Part shown: positions 1 to 5,267 of the stretch, in pieces
Layout: each line of letters opens with the position of its first letter
Position numbering within the stretch: position 1 is the stretch's first letter
Assembly (NCBI GenBank): GCA_945861755.1
Contig: CAMAVQ010000028.1
Span: 1 to 33,527 of the forward strand
DNA length: 33,527 nt
Direction: 5' to 3'
Origin: Gemmatimonas phototrophica
GTDB taxonomy: Bacteria; Latescibacterota; UBA2968; UBA8231
Translations under genes and position numbers: made by a program
Notes under the pieces: model-generated
The model's input: the letters and a program-made list of their open reading frames with translations, nothing else
What the model was told of the DNA's origin: nothing
Database searches by the model: none

Positions 1-1
1 A

Positions 2-310
2 CGACTGCGGCAGGAGTGCGCCAAACTCGACAGCCGCTTGCGGCAGATGGCCCAGCGCCTGGCTGAGGCTGAGCGCAAGCAGTCGGTGGTGCTGGCCAAG
101 GTAGAGGTGAACCAGTTGCGCCAGGTGGAGGCGCGACAATTGCTGGGAGTGGAGGGGGCACTGGAGGAAGAGGAGATCAATCAGTTGCGGCGGCGTTTTG
201 CGGCTGCTCTGCATTCGGATCGGGTGGGCCAACTTCCGAGCTGGGTAGGGCAGCTATTTGACCAGATACTCAGCGCTGTCAACGAAGCATGTGACCGGCT
301 GCAAAAATAA
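2..310 (+). CDS. C-terminal part of a coiled-coil protein with a J-domain-like tail
   Basis: The reading frame is open from position 2 and the gene starts outside the window, so only about the last 102 residues are visible. The first half is charged and Gln/Glu/Arg-rich, as in a coiled coil. The last 60 residues follow the plan of a J domain: a leading LLGV, a helix with RRRF, a loop with His-Ser-Asp (codons 212-220), then a helix ending NEACDRL. Known J domains carry His-Pro-Asp in that loop and use it to stimulate DnaK, so the Pro-to-Ser change suggests a J-like protein with altered or lost DnaK activation. The J-domain reading is inference from the pattern. It ends at a strong terminator and converges on the next gene. 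Confidence 0.6.
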   Translation, partial: RLRQECAKLDSRLRQMAQRLAEAERKQSVVLAKVEVNQLRQVEARQLLGVEGALEEEEINQLRRRFAAALHSDRVGQLPSWVGQLFDQILSAVNEACDRLQK

Positions 311-364
311 AAACCGCAGGCCTGGAGTTGCTAGGGAGAGCCAGGCCTGCGGTTTCTCTTTTTT
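311..364. terminator. Strong two-way Rho-independent terminator
   Basis: A perfect 15-bp stem (311-325 with 341-355) encloses a 15-nt loop. On the plus strand it is followed by CTCTTTTTT. On the minus strand the exit side reads TTTTTATTTTTG. It lies between two convergent genes and can end both transcripts. Confidence 0.92.
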
Positions 365-373
365 CGTCGCTGA

Positions 374-628
374 TCAGGCGGCGCGACCCATCATCTGGTC
401 TAGTCGCCTGGCAATCTGGGCCAGTGAAAGCCCCTCGGTCACCCGCATTTCGTGGATCAAGTGTTTCAGCAGAACCACTTCTGCCATATCGTACAGATCC
501 TTGTTGCCCTGGTAATCGGCCACTTTGAGCAGGCCTTTTGATTTGTATTGTCGCATCTGATGGATGGATTTGCCGAATAATCCGGCAGCCTCCTCAATGC
601 CGATGAGCTTGGTCTTGCGCACTGCCAT
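374..628 (-). CDS. Small MerR-type HTH regulator (84 aa)
   Basis: The protein is one MerR-like winged-helix DNA-binding domain: an early IGIEEAAGLFG helix-turn-helix, MRQYKSKGLL at the place where MerR proteins have IRYYEREGLL, a GNKDLYDMAEV wing, and EGLSLAQIARRL. There is no long dimerisation helix or effector domain, so it resembles stand-alone MerR-like HTH proteins or phage excisionase-like factors more than metal sensors. An in-frame start exists farther upstream at 706. The ATG at 628 is preferred because AAGGAG lies 10 nt before it and the added N-terminus looks non-conserved. The ribosome-binding site sits in the loop of a perfect hairpin (see 631-652). Target genes are unknown. Confidence 0.82.
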   Translation of the reverse strand: MAVRKTKLIGIEEAAGLFGKSIHQMRQYKSKGLLKVADYQGNKDLYDMAEVVLLKHLIHEMRVTEGLSLAQIARRLDQMMGRAA

Positions 629-630
629 AG

Positions 631-652
631 ATAAAGACCTCCTTGTCTTTAT
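631..652 (-). promoter_or_regulatory. Hairpin presenting the ribosome-binding site of the MerR-type gene
   Basis: On the minus strand ATAAAGAC and GTCTTTAT form an 8-bp perfect stem around a six-base loop that is exactly AAGGAG, the Shine-Dalgarno sequence. The start codon follows 2 nt after the stem. Alternatively the dyad is an operator. Function is inferred from geometry only. Confidence 0.5.
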
Positions 653-856
653 ATAGTGAGATGTATTGAATAAGGGGAGAAGACGCTGTTTTTGTTTATC
701 AATCACTCCTAGTTATGGTTCACGCCTATTATTGGGTTCTATCGGCAGAATAAAGAATCACTTGAGATAAGATAATCTAAGGTGGTATCAAATAACACTA
801 ATTATATCGACAGTTGTGCTAACACCTTTAATAATTTGAGAGTTGGCTGGGAGGGC

Positions 857-898
857 AAAACATAAACAGGCCCTGCCCAGCGAAGGGCATGGCCTGTT
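857..898 (-). terminator. Rho-independent terminator for the VOC gene
   Basis: AACAGGCC (865-872) pairs with GGCCTGTT (891-898). The stem continues inward through one mismatch to GCCC/GGGC around an AGCGAA loop. On the minus strand it is followed by TATGTTTTG, a short U tract, and it lies 22 nt beyond the stop codon of the VOC gene. Confidence 0.7.
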
Positions 899-919
899 AG
901 GTCGAGATAAAATAGTACC

Positions 920-1297
920 TTAGCCTTCTAATAGCTCGATTTCATAACCATCAGGATCGTCGATAAAGGCCATTTTCCGGCCGGCCGGGAATTGGGTGCG
1001 CCAATCGCTGGGCCAGATCGAAATTCCGGCTTTCTCCAACTGATCGCAGAAAGCGATGAGATCGGGAACGGCGATGGCCAGGTGCATCAGGTCTGCCGGC
1101 ACCTTGAGTTGGTAGTCCGCCGACCAGGTGAGTTCGAGGGTGTGTTCGTTGCCGGGCAGTTCGAGGTGGGCCACATGGTTGCCAGCCGGAGACTTGTCGG
1201 TGCGACTCGCGACCACGAATCCGAGGTGCTTGCTGTACCAATTAAGGGAGCGGTCCAGGTCGCCGACGCGGATGCGAGTATGGAGAAAACGGGCCAT
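920..1297 (-). CDS. Glyoxalase-fold (VOC) protein, lactoylglutathione lyase-like
   Basis: This 125-aa protein matches the single-chain glyoxalase I layout: LHTRIRVGDLDRSLNWY at the N-terminus, LELTW in the middle and FIDDPDGYEIELLE at the C-terminus. All four expected metal ligands are present (His6, Glu55, His72, Glu121), equivalent to H5/E56/H74/E122 of E. coli GloA, so a metal-dependent lyase is likely. Glyoxalase I isomerises the hemithioacetal of methylglyoxal and a thiol to an S-lactoyl thioester in the cytosol. Whether the thiol here is glutathione is unknown. The start is supported by GAAAGGAA just upstream. It lies 23 nt downstream of the zinc-ribbon membrane gene on the same strand and probably shares its transcript. 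Confidence 0.85.
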   Translation of the reverse strand: MARFLHTRIRVGDLDRSLNWYSKHLGFVVASRTDKSPAGNHVAHLELPGNEHTLELTWSADYQLKVPADLMHLAIAVPDLIAFCDQLEKAGISIWPSDWRTQFPAGRKMAFIDDPDGYEIELLEG

Positions 1298-1320
1298 GGG
1301 GTTTCCTTTCGCTGAAAAGG

Positions 1321-1629
1321 TTACCAGCTGCGGCGGTACGACCAGAACGATCCCTTGGGATTCTGGTCATCACCGAGCTGGGGAATGGGTTGACTGCAGG
1401 CGGGGCAGTGGCGCAAACCGTGGAGGATCTTGGCCTGGCAGTGTGGGCAGGCATGGGTCAGCTTATAAGCTAGGAACAGGCCAAAGGGCCCAAGAAATAA
1501 TCCATAGGCTGCCCAGTGGAGCGCATTGCCACCACGGGCCCGAGCGGAAAGATAGGCGGCGAGGCCCGTGCCCAGCCAAATGGCAACCGATCCGAGAGCG
1601 ACGCCCAACAACACCGAGATCAAGTCCAT
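1321..1629 (-). CDS. Small membrane protein with a C-terminal zinc ribbon
   Basis: The 102-residue protein begins with two hydrophobic stretches (about residues 3-27 and 38-57), likely one helical hairpin in the membrane. A CPHC (61-64) and CPAC (75-78) pair follow, a classic four-cysteine zinc ribbon, then a polar tail. The open frame extends upstream to 1845, but that part is the tRNA-Leu gene read as protein and is separated by a terminator, so ATG at 1629 is taken as the start. Its ribosome-binding site is weak (GAGAGA). The function is not recognised. It leads a two-gene unit with the VOC gene. Confidence 0.7.
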   Translation of the reverse strand: MDLISVLLGVALGSVAIWLGTGLAAYLSARARGGNALHWAAYGLFLGPFGLFLAYKLTHACPHCQAKILHGLRHCPACSQPIPQLGDDQNPKGSFWSYRRSW

Positions 1630-1706
1630 GAGGTCTCTCTTGCGCCTGGGTCGAGGGGCAGTAGTTTTAAAGGGCCAACATGCAGGTGTGCTCTGATATG
1701 AGAGGC

Positions 1707-1736
1707 AAAAAAAAAGCCAGGCTCCCGGAACACCTG
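1707..1736 (-). terminator. Terminator behind tRNA-Leu
   Basis: On the minus strand CAGGU pairs with GCCUG (one G-U pair) around a nine-base loop and is followed by GC and nine T. It separates the tRNA transcript from the downstream zinc-ribbon gene. Confidence 0.72.
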
Positions 1737-1764
1737 ACTCAAGTTGGACCTGTTTCAAAAAAGC

Positions 1765-1851
1765 TGGTGCCGAAGAGAGGACTCGAACCTCCATGGAGTT
1801 ACCCCCACTACGCCCTGAACGTAGCGCGTCTACCAATTTCGCCACTTCGGC
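1765..1851 (-). tRNA. tRNA-Leu (anticodon CAG)
   Basis: The minus strand reads GCCGAAGTGGCGAAATTGGTAG from the 5' end and closes with CTTCGGC-A-CCA, giving a perfect 7-bp acceptor stem and an encoded CCA tail. The anticodon arm CTACG-TTCAGGG-CGTAG carries CAG, which reads CUG. A long variable arm (class II tRNA) and the T arm GGAGG-TTCGAGT-CCTCT are visible. The length is 87 nt. It is transcribed away from smpB. Confidence 0.97.
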
Positions 1852-1866
1852 GTCCAGTGGCTGATA

Positions 1867-1895
1867 AATAAACGGGAATCTTCCCGTACCGTCAA
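1867..1895 (-). promoter_or_regulatory. Sigma-70-type promoter of tRNA-Leu, with a palindrome in the spacer
   Basis: The minus strand has TTGACG (1895-1890), a 17-nt spacer and TTTATT (1872-1867). Expected initiation is near 1859, leaving a leader of about 8 nt before the tRNA. The spacer is almost filled by the perfect dyad ACGGGAATCTTCCCGT (1872-1887), which could be a protein-binding site between this promoter and the divergent smpB gene. Confidence 0.6.
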
Positions 1896-1922
1896 GAGCT
1901 TTGTAGCCTACAGAGGCGAGGC

Positions 1923-2402
1923 ATGGCAGCGAAAAACCAGGCAGGTCAGGAAGGCATCAAGATCGTCGCCCAAAACCGCAAGGCGCGTTACGACTACGAG
2001 GTGCTGGATTCCTTTGAAGCCGGTATTGCGCTGGTGGGCAGCGAGGTCAAGGCGGTGCGCGAGGGCAAGGTCACGCTCAAGGACAGTTACGCGGTGATCC
2101 AGCAGGGGGAAGTGTTCCTCCAGAAGGTCCACATTGGCCACTACAGTCCGGCCAGCCGTTTCAACCACGAACTGGAGCGACCCCGCAAACTGCTCTTGCA
2201 TCGCCGGGAGATCAACCGCCTTCATGGCCTCGCTGACCAGAAAGGGCTGACCATGGTGCCCCTGAAGGTTTACTTTAAAAACGGCCGAGCCAAGGTCGAA
2301 ATAGCCCTGGTGCGCGGCAAGAAGTTCTTCGACAAGCGCCAGGACATCGCCAAGCGGGACGCCGACCGGGCCATCGACCGCGCCTTGAGGGGCAGAGAGT
2401 GA
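1923..2402 (+). CDS. smpB: SmpB, tmRNA-binding protein
   Basis: SmpB binds the tRNA-like part of tmRNA and delivers it to stalled ribosomes for trans-translation. At 159 aa it has normal length. The family signatures are complete: NRKARYDYEV near residue 18, the GIALVGSEVKAVREGK core, LTMVPLKVYFKNGRAKVE, and the basic tail KKFFDKRQDIAKRDADR that reaches into the decoding centre. The ATG follows GAGGCGAG. It overlaps the next gene by four bases (GTGA), so the two are translationally coupled, and rph follows. No tmRNA gene was seen in the window. Confidence 0.97.
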   Translation: MAAKNQAGQEGIKIVAQNRKARYDYEVLDSFEAGIALVGSEVKAVREGKVTLKDSYAVIQQGEVFLQKVHIGHYSPASRFNHELERPRKLLLHRREINRLHGLADQKGLTMVPLKVYFKNGRAKVEIALVRGKKFFDKRQDIAKRDADRAIDRALRGRE

Positions 2403-3229
2403 GCCAGGCACGGGCAAAGACGATGGCCCCGTGCCTCAAGTGCGGGGGCGGGGAAATGTACTATGATCCCCGGGTCGAGGCCGGGCACCACGGGCAATTG
2501 CGGGTGTGCTCCTGTGTCGAGGAGCAGTGCCGTTGCGGCGCCCGCCCGCCCTACTACTTCTGGGACGAAGAGGCCCGCAACCAGCGCTGTTCCTGCTGGT
2601 CGGCGCGCCGCCGCCTGACCGAACTCGGGCGGATGTTCAAGGAAGCTGACATCCCCGAACGCTACCGGTGGAAGTTCCAGGAGGACTTTCATTCCACCAC
2701 CCCGGACGGGGCGCCAGTGAGGATTGCCCAGGACGCGCGCCTGTACGTCTCGACCCTGATCGACACCGACAAGGAGCCCGAGCGGGGCTTCCTGCTCCAC
2801 GGCCGGCCTGGGACTGGCAAGACCCTGCTCAGCTGTATCATGCTCAACGAGTTGATGCTCAATCGCTTCAGGCCCGGGCGTTTTCTCAACCTCTCCAAAT
2901 ACCTCCAACAACTGCGCGACACTTATTCTGAGGACAGCGACAACTACGGCCGGACCTGGAGGATCATCGAGGCCTTGGGGAAGATTCCGTATCTAGTGAT
3001 CGATGATTTTGGTGTGCAGCGGGGCACCGAATGGGCCAAGGAGGTGCTCTACGATCTGGTCGATACCCGATATGCGGACAAGCGCTTCACGGTGATCACC
3101 ACCAACCAGCCCTTGAGCGAGTTGCAGCAACTATCGCAGGGGCGGATCTATTCGCGATTGCTGGAGATGTGCAAGTTGGTGGAGATGGAAGGCGAGGATT
3201 TCCGCCAACACCTGCAGCCCAAAGTGTGA
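2399..3229 (+). CDS. DnaC/IstB-like AAA+ ATPase with an N-terminal cysteine-rich domain
   Basis: This 276-aa protein begins at GTG inside the smpB stop codon. Residues 12-66 contain eight cysteines in CxxC/CxC pairs (12, 15, 37, 39, 44, 46, 64, 66), enough for two zinc sites. The AAA+ core follows: Walker A GRPGTGKT (135-142), Walker B LVIDDF (199-204), a sensor-1 ITTN (233-236) and an arginine at the GRIYSRLLE motif (248-256). The core resembles the DnaC/DnaI helicase loaders and IstB. With no transposase nearby and a housekeeping setting, a chromosomal loader or related single-stranded-DNA ATPase is more likely than IstB. That assignment is inference. Confidence 0.85.
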   Translation: MSQARAKTMAPCLKCGGGEMYYDPRVEAGHHGQLRVCSCVEEQCRCGARPPYYFWDEEARNQRCSCWSARRRLTELGRMFKEADIPERYRWKFQEDFHSTTPDGAPVRIAQDARLYVSTLIDTDKEPERGFLLHGRPGTGKTLLSCIMLNELMLNRFRPGRFLNLSKYLQQLRDTYSEDSDNYGRTWRIIEALGKIPYLVIDDFGVQRGTEWAKEVLYDLVDTRYADKRFTVITTNQPLSELQQLSQGRIYSRLLEMCKLVEMEGEDFRQHLQPKV

Positions 3230-3241
3230 GGAGGAACGAGT

Positions 3242-3967
3242 GTGGCAGTGACGCGCAGTGACGGGCGTGTTTGGGATCAGTTGCGGCCAGTGCGCATCAC
3301 CCGCAGCTATCTCAATACCAGCCCTGGGTCGGTGCTGATCGAGATGGGCCACACCAAGGTGATCTGCACCGCGGCGGTGGAGGAGACGGTCCCCCCATTC
3401 AGGGCGGGTTCAGGGGCCGGCTGGTTGACCGCCGAATACGGGATGTTGCCCGGATCTTCGAGCCGGCGTATTCCCAGAGATGCGGGCCGGCCCAACGGGC
3501 GGACGCAGGAAATTCAGCGCCTCATCGGCCGATCGCTGCGGGCTGCGGTGGACCTGGGCCGCCTGGGGGCGCGGACCATTTATATAGATTGCGATGTGAT
3601 CCAAGCCGACGGCGGGACCCGTACGGCCGCCATCACCGGGGGGTATGTGGCCCTGGCCGAGGCCATCGCCAAGCTGCGGTCCAGCGGGGTGCTGGAAGCC
3701 AATCCGCTGCAGCAGCCCGTCGCCGCCGTCAGCGTGGGGGTAGTCGGGGATGAGGTGGTCCTCGATCTGTGTTATGCTGAGGATTCGCGGGCCCAGACCG
3801 ATATGAACGTGGTGATGCGGGCTGACGGCGGGATCATCGAGGTGCAGGGCACCGCCGAAGGACAGCCCTTCAGCAGGGAGGCCGCCGCGGCGATGCTCGA
3901 CCTGGCTGCCAAAGGCATTGCACAGTTGCGCCGGCACCAGGAGGAGGCAGTGAAAGGTCTGTTTTGA
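3242..3967 (+). CDS. rph: Ribonuclease PH
   Basis: RNase PH is a phosphate-dependent 3'-5' exoribonuclease that trims tRNA 3' ends. The protein is 241 aa, the usual length. It shows the N-terminal [12 protein letters not shown] signature, the phosphate-binding arginines Arg87 ([13 protein letters not shown]) and Arg127 (GGTRTAA), and the catalytic acidic pair Asp181/Asp187 in [14 protein letters not shown]. It starts at GTG, placed 6 nt behind a strong AGGAGGA. It is the last gene of the smpB unit; the next gene has its own promoter. Confidence 0.96.
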   Translation: MAVTRSDGRVWDQLRPVRITRSYLNTSPGSVLIEMGHTKVICTAAVEETVPPFRAGSGAGWLTAEYGMLPGSSSRRIPRDAGRPNGRTQEIQRLIGRSLRAAVDLGRLGARTIYIDCDVIQADGGTRTAAITGGYVALAEAIAKLRSSGVLEANPLQQPVAAVSVGVVGDEVVLDLCYAEDSRAQTDMNVVMRADGGIIEVQGTAEGQPFSREAAAAMLDLAAKGIAQLRRHQEEAVKGLF

Positions 3968-3997
3968 CAGGGAGATAGGGCCAATTGGAGAAAAATC

Positions 3998-4026
3998 TTG
4001 ACAGCCCTCTTGACCCCTGCTATGTT
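3998..4026 (+). promoter_or_regulatory. Consensus sigma-70-type promoter of the sigma factor gene
   Basis: TTGACA (3998-4003), exactly 17 nt, then TATGTT (4021-4026). Initiation near 4033 leaves about 60 nt of leader before ATG 4096. The CTTGACAGCCC start is repeated at the promoter at 28292. Confidence 0.82.
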
Positions 4027-4095
4027 AATTACCAACTCCGCAAGGCATCGTTGTATTTTCTTCCAGGTCCTAACCTCAACCTGAAGGACTGGCAT

Positions 4096-4956
4096 ATGGC
4101 TGAAATGCCTAAGTTTCCGTTCTGGGATATGGAGGATTCGCTGGGGAGTTATTTGGCCGAGATCGCCGGTTCCAAGCCTCTTTCGGCAGCCGACGAGGTC
4201 GAGGTAGCCCGCCGCATCAGGCAGGGGGATGAGGAAGCCAGAAATCTGTTAGTGGAGGCCAATCTGCGCTTTGTGGTCAGCGTGGCCAAGGAATACCAGA
4301 ACCGCGGGGTGCCGCTGGCCGATCTCATCAGCGCCGGGAACATGGGCCTGATCACCGCGGCGGAGCGTTTCGACGAGAACAAGGGCTTCAAGTTTATCTC
4401 TTATGCGGTGTGGTGGATACGGCAGGCCATACTCCAGGCCCTGGCCGAACAGTCGCGCACTGTGCGCCTGCCGCTCAACAAAATCGGGCTGCTTTATAAG
4501 ATTTCGAAAGCTTCGCGTCTGCTGCAGCAGACCCGCGAGGATGCCCCCCACCCGGAGGAGATTGCCCAGGAACTGGACCTCCCGGTGGAGGAAATCAAGG
4601 AGACCATGCTCTGTGGGCGTTCGGTGCGTTCCCTCGACGCTTCGTTCAGAGACGAAGAGGACCATAATCTGCTCGACGTCCTGCCCGACGATCGCCAGGA
4701 ATCCCCCGAGAGCCAGGTGATGCGCGGGTGCTTGCGCGGCCAGATCGATTCGGCCCTGCGCACCCTGGTTGGCAGGGAAGCAGAAATCCTTAAATTGTAT
4801 TTCGGCCTCGACGGCGAGGAGCCCATGACCCTCGACCAGATCGGCGCCCGGTTCGGATTGACCCGCGAGCGGGTCAGACAGATCAAGGAAAAGGCCCTGC
4901 ATCGGCTGCGCCACCCCAGTCGCTGCGACCAACTGCGCACCTACAGCCGGGCATGA
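4096..4956 (+). CDS. Short primary-type RNA polymerase sigma factor (RpoD/SigA family)
   Basis: The 286-aa protein has sigma regions 1.2 (SLGSYLAEIAG), 2 (ANLRFVVSVAKEYQNRG and GFKFISYAVWWIRQAI, which contact the -10 element), 3 (EEIAQELDLPVEEI) and 4 (LDQIGARFGLTRERVRQIKEKAL, the -35-binding helix). Region 1.1 is missing. This size and plan match the primary sigma factor of Bacteroidota/Chlorobi-type bacteria, although an RpoS-like group 2 factor cannot be excluded. The frame is open upstream to 3985, but that start lies before the promoter; ATG 4096 has AAGGA upstream and fits the predicted transcript. A terminator follows at 5195. Confidence 0.9.
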   Translation: MAEMPKFPFWDMEDSLGSYLAEIAGSKPLSAADEVEVARRIRQGDEEARNLLVEANLRFVVSVAKEYQNRGVPLADLISAGNMGLITAAERFDENKGFKFISYAVWWIRQAILQALAEQSRTVRLPLNKIGLLYKISKASRLLQQTREDAPHPEEIAQELDLPVEEIKETMLCGRSVRSLDASFRDEEDHNLLDVLPDDRQESPESQVMRGCLRGQIDSALRTLVGREAEILKLYFGLDGEEPMTLDQIGARFGLTRERVRQIKEKALHRLRHPSRCDQLRTYSRA

Positions 4957-5022
4957 ACAAAGCGGTGGCAAATCTCCCTTCCCCAGCCTCCCCTGCTCCC
5001 CTAAGCACAACTGGAGGCGTCG

Positions 5023-5181
5023 ATGGCCGCCGATACTTCGGAGGAGGAATTGCTCCGTTCGATAGCAGAGGTAGAAGCCAGGATCCAGAAGTTTCGTAAG
5101 AAGGTGCGTGCTGTTCTGGCTGCGGCGCAGCCCGAGGGTCAGAACCCCGCAACTGAAAACCGATCCCAGTCCCGGGGCTAG
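5023..5181 (+). CDS. Possible 52-aa small protein behind the sigma factor
   Basis: ATG 5023 lies 6 nt behind TGGAGGCG and opens a 52-codon frame that stops 13 nt before the terminator, so it fits as the last gene of the sigma transcript. The product starts with an acidic stretch (TSEEELLRS), continues as an amphipathic helix with a basic patch (RIQKFRKKVRAVLAAA) and ends in a polar Gln/Asn/Ser tail. It is not recognised. A competing frame from the ATG overlapping the sigma stop codon is less protein-like. Confidence 0.45.
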   Translation: MAADTSEEELLRSIAEVEARIQKFRKKVRAVLAAAQPEGQNPATENRSQSRG

Positions 5182-5194
5182 GTTCGGAAACATC

Positions 5195-5236
5195 GAAAGA
5201 GGGGATAGCGTTGCTGTCTCCTCTTTTCTATTTTTT
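5195..5236 (+). terminator. Terminator of the sigma factor transcript
   Basis: A 15-bp stem with three G-U pairs (5195-5209 with 5213-5227) closes on a three-base GTT loop and is followed by TATTTTTT. It rules out the upstream TTG at 5211 as a sensible start for the next gene. Confidence 0.85.
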
Positions 5237-5267
5237 GGCAGGTCCAGAACCCTGCCAAAAGGATCCT

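Noticed and set aside
1630-1845. N-terminal extension of the zinc-ribbon gene starting MAKLVDALRSG
   Set aside because: This is the tRNA-Leu gene translated on its own strand, followed by a terminator; it is a well-known false protein start.
2399-3229. IstB of an insertion sequence
   Set aside because: There is no IstA-like transposase, no terminal inverted repeats, and the gene is translationally coupled to smpB.
4953-5099. 48-codon frame overlapping the sigma stop codon as ATGA
   Set aside because: The product is Pro/Gly/Ser-rich and irregular, and it overlaps the better 52-codon frame that has a ribosome-binding site.
4249-5193. 314-codon minus-strand frame
   Set aside because: It is antisense to the sigma factor, shows no motif, and crosses the small-ORF region.
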